This document shows positions 22,120-34,290 of a stretch of 64,000 nucleotides of DNA, piece by piece. Under the pieces are notes generated by a model. That model worked only from the letters and a program-made list of their open reading frames with translations. It was not told the origin of the DNA and ran no database searches. Position 1 is the first letter of the stretch; every line of letters begins with the position of its first letter. This DNA is from Heliocidaris erythrogramma (taxonomy: Eukaryota > Echinodermata > Echinoidea > Camarodonta > Echinometridae), in the NCBI GenBank assembly GCA_025617745.1, contig CM046870.1, positions 21,285,501 to 21,349,500 of the forward strand, given 5' to 3'. The translations under genes and the position numbers were made by a program.

Positions 22120-23902
22120 ACTGATTTTCTTAGTGTGTGCGTAGGGCAGGGCGCGCAAATACTAGAATCTGTAGGGCGGGGTGCGCAAATACTAAAATCT
22201 ACCGACAAATCACTAGAATGATATGGGCAAGATACGCGAAACAAAATCGTCATGAATAGTTGTGTCCGGGTCGTCACCGACCTCTTTATCGGCAAAATTT
22301 ATAATTTGACGGCTCATTTACGACCCCCTTCTGCCCCTTCCCCATTCAAAATGGGCAAGGGCGACCCTCTATGGATCCCATGATGGCTTCGTTTTCATCG
22401 TAAATGAAAACTGCGGTGATAAAGTTTTCCAACTTGTTTTGACTTTCAATCGTTTATCTTCACTATTTTAATATTCAATATACATGTACATTTTCCTTGT
22501 GGCATATCAATTGCTAATATCCAGTTAACCTCAGGATAGCCATCTATATTAAAACGCTGAAATGCAGCAAATTTCTATCCGATGTTAATACGATGAGTTG
22601 TTTAATTATTCATCATTTGTAAAGCGATCATGGCTATACGCTGTACAGTTCTCTGCACTTTCTATCATGACATTTAATTTTCATCTTCTTTGGGTATACG
22701 TGTGAAACACAATCTAATATTAGCGAGTTAGCTATTTAATTATTAGCAGAAAATAATATTTTTCATTTTGTTAATGCAATTTCCTTGTGTATAATATATA
22801 TGTATGAAGTTGTTGTTCTTTAAATTATAAAACTAAATATGAAATTGAAGTGAAACAAAATAAATCTATCACACAGTAACATTGCTTTTGAAAGCAAATT
22901 CTTTTTCCTTCACTTTTTGTATGGATTAATGGATCAGAGTAACTGTTTGATAGATTCAAGATTGCCCTTTCCAATATTTTCCAAAATTCTACATTTTTTT
23001 GGCACGAAACAGTGATTGGGTAAATTGAGTTTATTATTATAACATAAGGATAATATCAGGATTGAAAGACATGTCATTTATGACAAGAAACACGTAAAAA
23101 CCAAAATTCATATAATATCCGAATAAAAATTCTGAAGAGGGAACATTATTTTTACTGCTTCATACATATAATGCGTATAATGCTCAAGAAATTCATCTGT
23201 AAGAAAATATTTAACCTGAAATCAATGAATCTCTTTGCGACGTTTTACTTTGAAAATGTGTTCACTTAATCTCTTTGGCAAATTGAAAACTTAAGTGGGT
23301 TAAACTTTAAACTTTAATTTGTTTTGGAAACTCAGTCGTACGTATATACGCATGAAATGCAAAGGCAGTCAGAAACGGGTTTAGAAGAACCTGAATACTT
23401 TTTGACTTGGCCACAAATTTGATTAAGTCTATTAAATATACATAAGTAATGATGGGATGGAAGCCACATTGATGAAATTAATTTTGCCAAAACCACAAAA
23501 TAGGTTTTTGAGATAAGTATATTATAATTCCCGATTCCAGGCCGCGGTGCAAAACACAAATGGCTGATGGAAACTGAACGAGATTGGATTATTTGTATAA
23601 TTGAAGGGAGAGAGACAGAAAGAGACAGAGAGACAAGAGAAACAGAGAGACAGAGAGATACAGAGAAAGAGAAAGAGGGGAGAAAGGGGTAGAAAATGCA
23701 AACAGACAGAAAGAGTGGGGGTAAAGAAAAGGAAAGACAGGCAGGGTTCAATTCTACTGTTAAAATAGAATGTCAGAATTTGCAATGAATTTCTTATCGC
23801 TTGGATCTTTTTCAAGACCTCATTTTATGTACAAAAGAGACAATAACAATTGCTTCGCAAGGACGGCCTACTAGTATTTGATGAAAATCTTATTTGTCCC
23901 CT

Positions 23903-24014
23903 GTACACAGAGTTTGGCCAACTCGGCTCCAACAGGTAACAATATGGCGCATGTTGATGTGTATATACACCACGGTGTGCCCAACTGTAACCGACTTGGC
24001 CAAACTCTGTATAT
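23903..24014. repeat. Hairpin element of the GGCCAACTCGG family
   Basis: Inverted ends ACAGAGTTTGGCCAACTCGG and its near-reverse CCGACTTGGCCAAACTCTGT enclose about 70 bp. A diverged copy lies at 24,360-24,425 and another hairpin at 59,953-60,097. Confidence 0.7.
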
Positions 24015-24499
24015 ACAGTAGAGCTCTGTGTTGATAGAGAATATACTGCCCTCAGTGGCGTATCTAAGATTCTCTGAGAAGGTGGCGCATACGTCAGAAA
24101 ACTATCTGTCAAGTAAAGAAAGGTTATCAAATATTTAGAGCACCTGTTTTCTCCAAAGTTCTTTTACTTTCACAAAATGTAATAATAAGATCATGATGAT
24201 AACAACTTATCACATTTTCAGGTGCCTTTTTGGGGTCTAAATTTCTGCGGGGGTGGGAAGCTTGCGGATCCCCCACTTGCCCTTTAAATGCTTTATTTGT
24301 TTGGTATTATTCTACAATATACCGTATATTTTTCTACGAAGATTCTGAAAGCATGCAACAAAGGGATATACGCCATGCTGTGCCCAACTGAAATCGAGTT
24401 AGCCAAACTCGGTGTATAGATGGCACTAAAATATACTGCGCCTTGTATCATAAAGAGTTGCAATTGATTCGAATAGATATAGCTTATAGAGAGCTTATA

Positions 24500-24640
24500 G
24501 GCCCTGAGGTCCGTAACACAAAGCATAGCGATTGATCGTACGATTTATTTTTGCGATTGATAGCACATATAGTGACCAATGCAATCAGTCGTATCAATCA
24601 ATCGTTCGATCAATCCCTAAGCTTTGAGTTACGGGGCCCC
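24500..24640. repeat. 141-bp MITE-like palindrome
   Basis: The ends GGCCCTGAGGTCCGTAAC and GTTACGGGGCCCC, with inner CGATTGATCG and CGATCAATC, form imperfect inverted repeats over about 45 bp per arm. Confidence 0.65.
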
Positions 24641-24775
24641 TGATGTATTGTAAATCTAGCATGCTTGTTTACGTGAGATAAAACAATAACTGATCGGTTC
24701 CCATAACCTTATGAGGCGTCCAAAAGTGGCAAAATTCGACCCTACTTCGAATACTGAGATCAACTATCTACCAAG

Positions 24776-24876
24776 TAATCAATGAAAGAACTAATTAATC
24801 AGTTAATCAATCAACCACTCAATCGTTCAATCAATCAACCAATCAATATCAATCAGCCAATCAGTAACAACCAGTG
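24776..24876. repeat. CAAT-type simple repeat
   Basis: Degenerate CAAT/TCAATCAA repeats directly abut element A. A longer similar tract follows element B at 51,100-51,340. Confidence 0.8.
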
Positions 24877-25166
24877 CCGGCCGCACAGAAACGTTGTTAG
24901 CGCTAACAGCGCACTAACAGTACCGATAGCGATGATTTGGCCGCACAGAAGAGTTATATTAGTCAAATTCACTAACAGCGTTGTTAGCCTAACATTTCAA
25001 GGCCGCACAGAAGCTAACAGTAGTGGTAATGTTTTAACAACTCACTAACGGTGCCAGGGGCACCAATAGTGACAATGTTAGTGAATAATTTCTTGCGTGC
25101 GCTATAACTTGTCTCTCCTTTTTTTTTAATACCAAGTACTTAAACATAGACCTAGACTAATTAAGA

Positions 25167-26816
25167 ATGTGTCGGGTAGCGGGTGACATAGATTTTGCTG
25201 ATAACGACACGAGGAGACCAAGATATGATCCTTTTCAGGAAGAAAATGAACATGACTTTTTCAATTTGGAGAAAACTCGTTGTATGTTATTTAGTAATTC
25301 AATCTCATATCTGGATGGTAATGTATTACTTAAAAATACCACATTTAAAATGGTCGAGGAGTTAAAGTTTCTTGGTTTACTTATTGATAATTTAAGGAAG
25401 AAAATGAACATGAGTTTTTCAATTTGGAGAAAACAAATTTCAATTTGGAGAAAACTTACTGATAATAAGTTATCTTGGAAACCACAGACTCTGTATCTAA
25501 ACAAATTACTCTCTAGAAATGTTGGTATTATAAACAAATTGAAATATTTGTTTCCCTCTCATGTATTACTCTTGTTGTATTCCACCTTGGTTCTACCCTA
25601 CATAAGTTATGGCATTCTTGCTTGGGGCAACTGTACTAAGTCTCAGTTGGATAGACTCTCAGTTATACAAAAACGGTTGATGAGAATAATTTTGAAAAAG
25701 CCTAGACAAGCTCCGTCTAAAATATTATTTTTGCAAATAAATCGTTGAGACTAAACGATTTGTTTTATTACCAGTTAGGCAGTTTGATGTATCAAGTACG
25801 AATTCATGAATTGCCTCAGGTTTTACAATCAATGCTTAAAGCGAATGATAGAATACATAGGCATTCTACACGACAATCATCTTTCTTTCATTTACCACTT
25901 CTTCGTACTCAGTTTGCCCAGAAAACATTAATCTAAACTGGGCCCTTCTATTGAAATCATCTTGATTCAAATCTAAAACAAGCTTCCTCTCAAATCTTTT
26001 AGAAGAAATCTTAAACATTATCAAATTAGCTCTTACAGTGTATGTCCATAACAGGAGCGCATCCAGGATTTCCCGATAGGGCGGGGGGGGGGGGCAGGCA
26101 TTATTGATCGCCGTCCTGGGGGAGGGGTCTAAGGGGGTGGGGTGCCCCCTCCCCTTTGGAAAATTTTTGCTTCTGAAGAAGGGCTGAGATGCAAAATAAT
26201 CATATATGTGACCAATTTTGAAGCCTATTTAATGAACAACTTTTTTTTTCCTAGTTTTTTTTATTTTACGACGGCCAATAGGGGGGGGGCGCTTGTTACT
26301 ACCTCCCCCTGGATACGCCACTGCATAACAACTGTACAGTATTTGGTTTTCTGCCTGTGTCTAAACAGAACATAAACAAAACCTTCCCTAAGACATCTTT
26401 TTATTCATACTTAATACACATAAATGTATTATGTGTATCTGGTTTTTCTATAAACCCAATAGGCTGACATTAACTGCTAGTATAATACTAGTTCATAGTA
26501 TGCTTATTTTATTTTGATGTTTTAGTGACGTTGTGTGTGTATTTTTGTTCTTTTCCTTTTACACACGTCTTGTCTCGTCTCTTTATTGCTATATATGTAT
26601 ACATAATTACATACATGTATTTCTTAATTCTCTCTGTTATTGGGGAACCTCGTTTTAACAAGCTGTGCTTTTCCTTAGCTTCTCCCATGATACTGTTTTT
26701 TGGAATTGTTATTATGATATCTGTATTTGAAATTTTGAACGATGTATGCTCACCAATAATGTTCATGGCAGATTTCTGCAGTAATATGAAAAAATTCATT
26801 CATTCCTTCATTCAAG
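25167..26816 (+). pseudogene. 5'-truncated LINE inside element A
   Basis: 25167-25748 encodes the end of a reverse transcriptase. FLGLLIDNL is followed by NVGIINKLKYLFPSHVLLLL, LVLPYISYGILAWGN and QLDRLSVIQKRLMRIILKK, the usual C-terminal pattern of jockey/CR1-type elements. The reading continues after a frame break at 25,745-25,936 (LMYQVRIHELP, HRHSTRQSSFFHLP). A 3' UTR and an ATTC-rich tail end near 26,816. It is interrupted by the hAT-like element. The YADD region and everything 5' of it are missing. Confidence 0.8.
26052..26323. mobile_element. hAT-like MITE inside element A
   Basis: The ends CAGGAGCGCATCCAGG and CCTGGATACGCCACTG flank G-rich tracts and a GGCATTATTGATCGCCGTC core. That core is shared with 38,713-38,927 and the element-B copy (about 49,440-49,693). 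Confidence 0.7.
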
Positions 26817-27673
26817 TATAGGTTTTACAAAGCAGTGTTTGAAGACCTTTTTAACATTGTAGGCCCTGCTTTGGAAAGAAGAACATTACGGTGAGTAATG
26901 TTCCCATATGTTACCATAAATTAATTACAGTCAATGTAACTTAATAGTGTAATAGGCTACATACGCATCAGCTACTGATGATGAGAAGCATCATGATGAA
27001 AATCATCATTGGCAAATAAGCCTACTCCCATGAGTGAAAAGCTAAAAACTAAACAAAATAAATAAATAAATGAGAAGTGGGCTTGCATTTTTTTGTTGTT
27101 GTACAGTATCTTAATCTAAAAGCTAAGTGCTAGTAGTTGCAGCAAGCAATAATTTCACGCGAAAGTCTTTGGAATCAAAGTTAACTGTTCATATATTGTC
27201 GTAGCTAATCTAGTAAGTTTATGCAATCAGAAACTTGAATAACCTTTGTTAAAGAATGAAACATACGCTGAAAACCAAGCACACAGTAGACCACCAACAT
27301 AGATAAGCATATAGTGGGAACGTGTAGTATTATTGATTAGAAAAAGACCCGTCACCCGGCAGGAATGTCATGTTTATTTTGGTCATTTGTCAACAAATAT
27401 ACATTTAAAAACGTGAATACACAACGCACGCGCACTGTGCTATGCTGCATCAACAAGATTCATCAATCTATACATAGATCACTACACACACGTCATAGAT
27501 TTTGCCTAACTCTATGCCTCAAATCCATTAACAGCGCTGTAAACAGCGCGAGTGTTTAACAGCGCCCTAACAGCGCTTTCTGTGCGGTCATCTTACCCGT
27601 GTTGTTAGTGGCTGATTTGTTTGTGACTTGTTAGCGCTAACAAAGCCGCTACCAACAGCGTTTCTGTGCGGCC

Positions 27674-27890
27674 GGCACAGTGCCGGTGTAGCGGCACATA
27701 CGGTTCTCCGGCAGATACCGTATCTGCCGGCAGGTATCGTTCCTAACGGCAGATATCGTTCTACCTCGGAACCATATCTGCCGGGTCTGACGTTGCAGAT
27801 ATGGTTCCCCGGCGGATTTGGTTCCACGTCGCGGCAGATAAGGTGTATTGTATATTGGCAGATTTGTACGAGACACTCTCGTGTGTAATT
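27674..27890. repeat. TATCTGCCG-family repeat next to element A
   Basis: It starts CCGGTGTAGCGGCACATACG and contains GGCAGATACCGTATCTGCC and several further CGGCAGATA motifs. It ends with CAGATTTGTACGAGACACTC, as at 38,240 and in reverse at 39,000. The same sequence, inverted, abuts the left end of element B. Confidence 0.8.
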
Positions 27891-29194
27891 GGTGGCACTG
27901 GCGAAAATGAATGAATGAATAGTTAGGTTTTAATACGTGTATCAATCAGATATGATTATTTACGTCTGTGTGGACCGACCTTTAACGTCACCATCCGAAA
28001 GACGTGACCGGGGCTCAAACCCGCACCCAAGTCAATTTGTAACTGCCCCGTCAGCTTGGTTTACAAGCGCACGCCACAACGCCCAGTTGTAAATCCAGGG
28101 GGATAGGCCTACGGACATGGGCGGAAATCGTGACGTCACTCTATTCATCATGGGGGGGGGGGGGGGGGGACGACACAATAGCCGTCCCCCCCCCCCCCCA
28201 TGAACAATAGATTCTCTACTCGGATTGACGCCCATGCCTACAGACGGACCCATTATGGTCATTTTTAACCAAGGGTGGATCCAGCTTTCGCCAATGGGGG
28301 GGGGGGGGGGGGGGGGGGATTTTTTGATCTACCTCTCCACAATCGGCCATTATTAAAAGCTAAGTTTTGTTTTTGTTGTTCTTTAGGGGGTAGTCCTAAA
28401 TATTGAAGTTTTAAGTACCTCCTAGCTTTATTCTTACAAACAAGATAATAACTCTCATAAGGCCTAAGTAAATAATGCGAGCGCGAAGCGCAAGCTGAAA
28501 TGTGTTGATATTTCATGTATTTAGACACGAAAATTGAATATTCTAAGCAGTTTTTGTAATCATGAAGAAGATGCGTATGTAAGGATTAATGCGAGCGTGA
28601 AGCGCGAGCAGAATATTTTTTTTGTAGGTCTATATTGATTTGCAAACGGGATATTTTAAACCCCATGTAATACTCCTGAGTACATCATGACATTATCATC
28701 TCACTCAACAGGCAATTCGAGCGGAAAGTGCGTATGTATCATATGGATCATAAATAATGTCAAGTTTCAGATTGTTAAAATCAATTAAGTAGCATGTAGA
28801 GGAAGTTCCTCAAAGTGTCCCTGGGGCAATATTTTTTTTTCTCCATGAAATGCAACTGGGCTGTGAGCAAACTTGGTGGGATTCGTCCCAATACCATCAA
28901 AATTATAGTTGATTAGAGTTGATAAAGCTAACCTGATTTTGCTTATATAAGGATATAAAAATAAAAATGAAAAGGGTATGTACATCTGTCAGATATCAGC
29001 AACTTTAATGAAAATAATAAATTATTAGAAATTATTTAAAATTCGGATTAAATCAAAATGTGCATTATTGAAAATCCATAAAAATACCCAGAATTAATTG
29101 AAACCTGTCATTTTTATTATTTTTAGGAGGGGTTAATTAAGGCAATGTTCCTTTGAACATACAATATCTTTTAAATTAATTCCGTTATTTTTGC
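27891..29194. other. Non-coding stretch with poly-G tracts
   Basis: No gene seen. Long G or C runs lie at about 28,151-28,169, 28,186-28,199 and 28,297-28,318. 27,975-28,085 read on the minus strand resembles a degenerate tRNA-derived SINE (B-box-like GGTTTGAGCCCC). GGTGGATCCAGC near 28,273 is an end of the hAT-like GGATCCAG family. Confidence 0.4.
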
Positions 29195-30130
29195 CACTGG
29201 TACACCCTTACTTTGGCGCCCCTCCCTAAGTTACATCTCGATTTGTCACCCCTAAATTTAAGATCAGTGGGCGCCCCTTAGTTTCAGGTCAGTTTGGTGC
29301 CCCCAAAGATCGATTTGGCGCCCCTAATTTTAATATCAATTTTGGCGCCCCTCCCTAAGTGTAAGATGCATTTGGTGCCCCCTAATTTTAAGATAAATAT
29401 GACACCTCTCAGGCACCTAATTTTAAGATCAATATGGTGCCCATGAGTTCTTTTGTATATATGTATATTTGATTGTGAATTGTAAGCGCTATGATACTCT
29501 TTTGTGAATAGCGCGTTATAAATGACCGTTATTATTATTATTATTACAAGTTTAAGGTAAATTTGGCACCCCTCTCACTAATTTTTCTTTCCTTTTTTGT
29601 TTTTGTATTTTGTTATATCCCCCTCTTCTGTTTAATCCTTCTCTTTTTCTTTTCCTTTTCCCCCTTTTCCTTTCTCATCTATTTGTGTTGCCTTAAATTT
29701 TCCCTTTATCTTTCTCTTTTCTCACTCTTCTTTCCCTCCTCTTTTTCTCAATTTTCTACCCTTTTTGGCGCCCCTTCGCGCTTACTCAGTGGCCATTTTA
29801 TATATAGATCTGTGTGAGTGGTAACCGGATAGGGGTGATGGGGCTCCAAAAAGGAGGAGGAAAAAAAGAGAAAGGGGAGATAGAGAAAATAGAAAAAAGC
29901 GAGGAAAAGAAAGAAAGGGGAGAGAAAAAAGGAAAAGAGAGGGGAAAGAAAAATAATGGGAGGGGCACCAAATTGTTCTTAAAGTAAGGGGCACCATATT
30001 GATCTTACAATTAGGAGGCACCAAATTTATTTTCAAGCTTAGGGGCGCCAAACTGACCATAAAGTTAGGGGATGTCAAATAGATCTTTAACTTAGGGGCG
30101 CCAAAATTAGGTCGCCCCCTCGGGGTGTGA
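29195..30130. mobile_element. Foldback element with GGCGCCCCTAA minisatellite arms
   Basis: Left arm (29,205-29,455) is a tandem series of about 30-35-bp units containing TTTGGCGCCCCTAA and AAGATCAA. The right arm (29,950-30,120) has the same units inverted (TTAGGGGCGCCAAA). The centre is pyrimidine- then purine-rich and non-coding. Confidence 0.8.
29470..29545 (+). repeat. SINE-like 3' end
   Basis: TAAGCGCTATGATACTC, AATAGCGCGTTATAAATG and an ATT-trinucleotide tail form a typical retroposon 3' end. It is inserted in the left arm of the foldback element. Confidence 0.6.
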
Positions 30131-31081
30131 ATTACTTATACCGCACAATACCTTGGAAGCGTGCAAACCAATTCATTTCCTTTGCTCTAATCATAATTTA
30201 TGAAACAAATATTCTCCCTGACAGATTGATGAAACCATATTACAAAATCCTTATTTGTTAAATTCAATTTCGTAATCCTACTGTTAGTAGTCTTTGAATA
30301 CGGTATCTAAAGCAGAGTTTTGTCTTTTGTGTAGTACTCTTGTTTCAGTCATGATTGATGTAAATTGTACTTAATTCAGCCCTAAAGCTGCCATGCGCAA
30401 TGTTTTACATACCGAAATAAATTTGGCGAATGTGGACTATTAAAGTAAGCCTAATTAAAATTAATCAGATAGAAATTGGCAGAATGGCAACTTGCGATTA
30501 TGTATCATATGAGCTCCTTTCCCATTAGATATTTATTTAAAACGATACCAAAATATTTCTCTTAAGAAAATAATTAGACACAATACACTGCATTATGAAA
30601 CATATTCTAGACAACCCCTGTATGTGATTGATCTATTCCTTCATTAACAGGGATGCCAACCTCATAAAACGAATTCAAGTATTTTTAGGGGTGAAAAAGG
30701 GTATTTTGGGTAGAAAAATAGAATTTTCATTTTTCTGCAATAGACAATGTGTACAATACAATTATGGGAAATATATTTTTACAAAACCTGCAGTAGTTTT
30801 AAAATTAAAAACAATATAAATTACTGCAATAAAGGAACAGTTGGCATCTCTGCATCCGATGATACTAAACAAATGGGATAAAAGATCGCTTGTGACGTTA
30901 TCGCAATTTGCGTGTAATCGATTACAAACGTAAGAAACAAGTTTAAAAAACCCATATATAATTCTGACATCATTTTATTGCTTTCAAAGAGAAAGAAGAT
31001 GAAAAATGTTATGTATTTTAGAAGTTGTAGATGTATCCACTATTTTGTAAAAAGATATTGACTTTGCTGTATTTCATTTTG
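30131..31081. other. AT-rich non-coding stretch
   Basis: I see no gene, repeat or RNA signal here. The short open stretch at 30,628-30,819 has no ATG context or domain. Confidence 0.5.
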
Positions 31082-31089
31082 CTTACTAG

Positions 31090-31218
31090 CATGGGCGCAA
31101 ATCCAAACAGGAATTCTATTCAAGTGGGGGGGACACACCTGGATGCAACAATGGGGTGTCCCCCCCCCCCCCCCCCCCCCCCACTTGAATAGAATTCCTG
31201 TTTGGATTTGCGCCTATG
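31090..31218. mobile_element. 129-bp hAT-like MITE, near-perfect palindrome
   Basis: It begins CATGGGCGCAAATCC and ends GGATTTGCGCCTATG. Arms of about 45 bp end in poly-G/poly-C. The 8-bp target duplication CTTACTAG is exact (31082-31089 and 31219-31226). Confidence 0.9.
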
Positions 31219-31226
31219 CTTACTAG

Positions 31227-33445
31227 TATGTCAAAGATTTTAAGTTATTGACAAATAAAAAAAAAATCTGAAACTTTCTTTTTTGGTTCTACTTTTATTC
31301 CGACCAACTAGTTTTCGGACTAGACTATCCCTTTAATACTGGAATTATTTTGTCACCCAAGTTTTGCTCGTAATGGTAGCCCTACCTAATTACTCCTAAG
31401 TGAATGACGCACAAGTTTGCTGTTAAATGGCCATCACAATTTGATAATATCAATTTTAGGCCATTTCTTAATGTGATAGGTTAACTGTAATCACAGAAGA
31501 TTCTGGAATGGAATGGAATATCCCCCAAGAAAAGGTCAGGTCAGATTTGCCTCTGCCGAAATCTGTTGGAATCATGTTCTGCAACTATAATAAATTGAAA
31601 AAAAAGAAGAAAAACAAAAATTGGTTTACAGTTTCCGCTACCATCATAGTGAGATTACCGATCTAGATGTAACTGTAACCGAAAAAGGTTTTATTCAGAT
31701 TTATTTTAAACATAAGACATTCGTATTATCTACATCAATGGACATCATTTGATGGTATTGAATAAAACTATCATTATTTTACAGTTAATATTACTCGATC
31801 AATGTCCAAGAGGCCAACACAGCAATTTTAAATAATGATAAAATAAGATGTGGTATTAGGCATTTTGACACATCCTCACTCCATCTACAAAACACAGAAA
31901 ACACTATCATTTCTGTGAAAAACTCTTTTATTTTGTGTCTATACAATCTTGATTCTTTGATTTCCCCTTCAAACCATATCCATGAATATGATGTAAAACT
32001 TACCTTTACACAAATGGGCATGGTTACATAAAACATTCTCTTACTACAAGTATTAGCTAAGTAATGCCTGTCTAAAGCTTTGGTAAAGGGTCAGTAATGT
32101 GAATTATACTTGAGTATCATCTAACATTCCTATATTACAAAGGTGTAGTGGTCATTGGATGATTTTTCAGCCGCTAGAATTCAAAGTTGGAAGTTTTTCA
32201 ACCGTTAGAATTTAAATTGGCATCTAGGGCCCTCTCTCTGTAATATTTTTCTTTAAAAATAGCCCTTTTGAACACTTACTTTAAAATTTAGTAATTGGCT
32301 ATTAGAAAGGTACAGACAAAGACTATAAATTTTCAGCCCATTCCATGGTTGAGTAGGGGTTTTATATTAACGACAAAAATACGCAGATATTTCATTTTGA
32401 TTGGGCACCCGCTAAAAATAAATTTTGATGGAAAATTGTTAAATTTATCCAATAAAACACACTTTTATTTCTTATCCTTCACATCATAACCATTTTAGGG
32501 CACACGTACATTCATGTAATCTAATAATGAATTGGAATAGTGACATGCACTTTTGGAGACTTACCAAAACTAAAGATAGGCTTAAGTTTTAGTTACCTCA
32601 ATGCATATATATATTGGAGTACCTTAAAACCTTAGAAACTGAATTTTATTTACTACTAGCGCAACTAATGTGTTGGTTACTAATGTTACAAAATTTGGAC
32701 ATGCATAAATTTCAAGAAGGGCTCAAAACCCAAAGATACCCAAGATGTCCTGAAGGCCTAATTGAATCTTTTTTTTTTATTCTCAAATTTGCAAAAAGTG
32801 TACCGTATTTCATTTCATTCCAAATTCAAGAAAGTTTAAGGTACTGCAGCATAAATAAATTTCCATTAATCAATATTTGTTTGCTCTTTCTTTTGATGAA
32901 TATTTTTGTAATTCATATATTGGTTTGCCTAAGGTTTGCCTAATATATTGCCTAAGCATCACTAAAAGGAGACATCATTTCTTGGGTATGAAGTGTCCTA
33001 AAATTAGACTTTCTTGAAAAATTAGTTTACCATTTTCAAAGAAATATGCTATAAAGACTTTCACTGGCAAGCTTAGAATATCACTGGACCTATAATTTTT
33101 TTTTTCAGAATTGACAGATATCATGGTTACTCACATTATGGTTACTCAAGTTACATTTGTCTGTGAGATATCAGCAGGTTGGGTTTTGTTCTAACATGCA
33201 TCATTTGGGTTACGTTTGTATCATTTGCAATAACAACATATCAATAGACATCCCAAAACCTAAATTTCATATTCATCATGAAAAAATTAATGGTAGGAAT
33301 CATAATACAACTGTAGTACTAAACTTGTAGCTTAGTCTTAGCATACAAATCACACAGAACGTAGCAAAATCATGTTTAAAAAAAAATAAAGAATACAGTA
33401 AATGTTAGCTGCTGGAGCATAAATGAATGTTTTTGTATGACAAAC
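31227..33445. other. Long AT-rich non-coding stretch
   Basis: No gene or repeat recognised in 2.2 kb. Short open stretches (for example 32,614-32,943) lack domain signals. Confidence 0.5.
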
Positions 33446-33582
33446 ATGATTTTAGATTAGTAAACGAAGAAGCTTGACTGGGGAGGAATTTTTAATTTGT
33501 AAACAAATCTTTCGGCATATTACTCCCAGTGTTAAAGATCGTATGCTCGATCTGTAATGAAAAACACAAGTCAGAAAAAATT

Positions 33583-33655
33583 GGAACCAGCGGGATTCGA
33601 ACCTGTCATCTACTGCTTGCCGGGCAGCGACTTAACCACCAGGCTATTCTGGTTC
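33583..33655 (-). tRNA. tRNA-like sequence, unit 1
   Basis: Acceptor GAACCAG pairs with CTGGTTC. It has an A-box-like TAGCCTGGTGGTTAAG, a perfect B box (GGTTCGAATCC) and a T6 terminator just downstream. The anticodon stem CTGC/GCAG closes a CCGGCAA loop with C instead of the universal T33. D and T stems contain mismatches, so this is tRNA-derived rather than a working tRNA. Confidence 0.55.
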
Positions 33656-33871
33656 ACGGCCAAGTCACGACGAACTAGAATCAAATACCCAAGATCCTCT
33701 TCTTTCTGACTCATTAATATTCAAACGGTCCGCCGTAGACAATGGTTAGTAAACGAAGAAGCTTGACTGGGGAGGAATTTTTAATTTGTAAACAAATCTT
33801 TCGGCATATTACTCTCAGTGTTAAAGATCGTATGCTCGATCTGTAATGAAAAACACAAGTCAGAAAAAATT

Positions 33872-33944
33872 GGAACCAGCGGGATTCGAACCTGTCATCT
33901 ACTGCTTGCCGGGCAGCGACTTAACCACCAGGCTATTCTGGTTC
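33872..33944 (-). tRNA. tRNA-like sequence, unit 2
   Basis: Copy of unit 1 exactly 289 bp downstream, with the same boxes, loop and T6 terminator. Confidence 0.55.
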
Positions 33945-34217
33945 ACGGCCAAGTCACGACGAACTAGAATCAAATACCCAAGATCCTCTTCTTTCTGACT
34001 CATTAATATTCAAACGGTCCGCCGTAGACAATGGTTAGTAAACAAAGAAGCTTGACTGGGGAGGAATTTTTAATTTGTAAACAAATCTTTCGGCATATTA
34101 CACCAGTCAAGCTTCTTCGTTTACTAACCATTGTCTACGGCGGACCGTTTGAATATTAATGAGTCAGAAAGAAGAGGATCTTGGGTATTTGATTCTAGTT
34201 CGTCGTGACTTGGCCGT

Positions 34218-34290
34218 GAACCAGAATAGCCTGGTGGTTAAGTCGCTGCCCGGCAAGCAGTAGATGACAGGTTCGAATCCCGCTGGTTCC
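34218..34290 (+). tRNA. tRNA-like sequence, inverted unit
   Basis: The same tRNA-like sequence on the opposite strand, followed by T6 at 34293-34298. With unit 2 it could form a long intramolecular hairpin. Confidence 0.55.

Larger units (their letters stand above)
16505..23740. repeat. Segmental duplication, copy 3 (GPCR3 block)
   Basis: 16,520-16,880 matches the start of copy 2 (12,250-12,420), and 16,930-17,585 matches upstream regions of GPCR1 and GPCR2. 22,120-23,740 matches 5,110-5,395 and 7,440-9,810 of copy 1. It holds insertions at 17,677-18,461 and 20,911-22,119. Confidence 0.75.
24879..27673 (+). mobile_element. Element A: 2.8-kb terminal-inverted-repeat transposon copy
   Basis: It begins GGCCGCACAGAAACG and ends with the reverse complement. 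The ends also carry repeated inner CCGCACAGAA motifs (24,951, 25,013 and inverted at about 27,580) and GTTAGCGCTAAC palindromes. The interior holds a truncated LINE (25,167-26,816) and a hAT-like insertion (26,052-26,323). No transposase of its own is seen. It is nearly identical to element B at 48,291-51,064. Superfamily unresolved because no target duplication is clear. Confidence 0.8.

Noticed and set aside
23332..23815. Serine- and phenylalanine-rich minus-strand frames
   Set aside because: Translation of a GA-rich tract and its flanks. No ATG context, no domain.
26525..26821. 98-codon hydrophobic frame in element A, repeated in element B
   Set aside because: It lies in the LINE 3' UTR and ends in the ATTC tail. 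The frame differs between the copies.
27588..27945. Open frames containing repeated RQIRYLP-like peptides
   Set aside because: Products of the TATCTGCCG repeat. The same peptides appear wherever the repeat occurs (37,713-39,203, 48,091-48,460).
28151..28318. GC-rich island or promoter
   Set aside because: The GC comes from poly-G/poly-C homopolymers, not from CpG-rich unique sequence.
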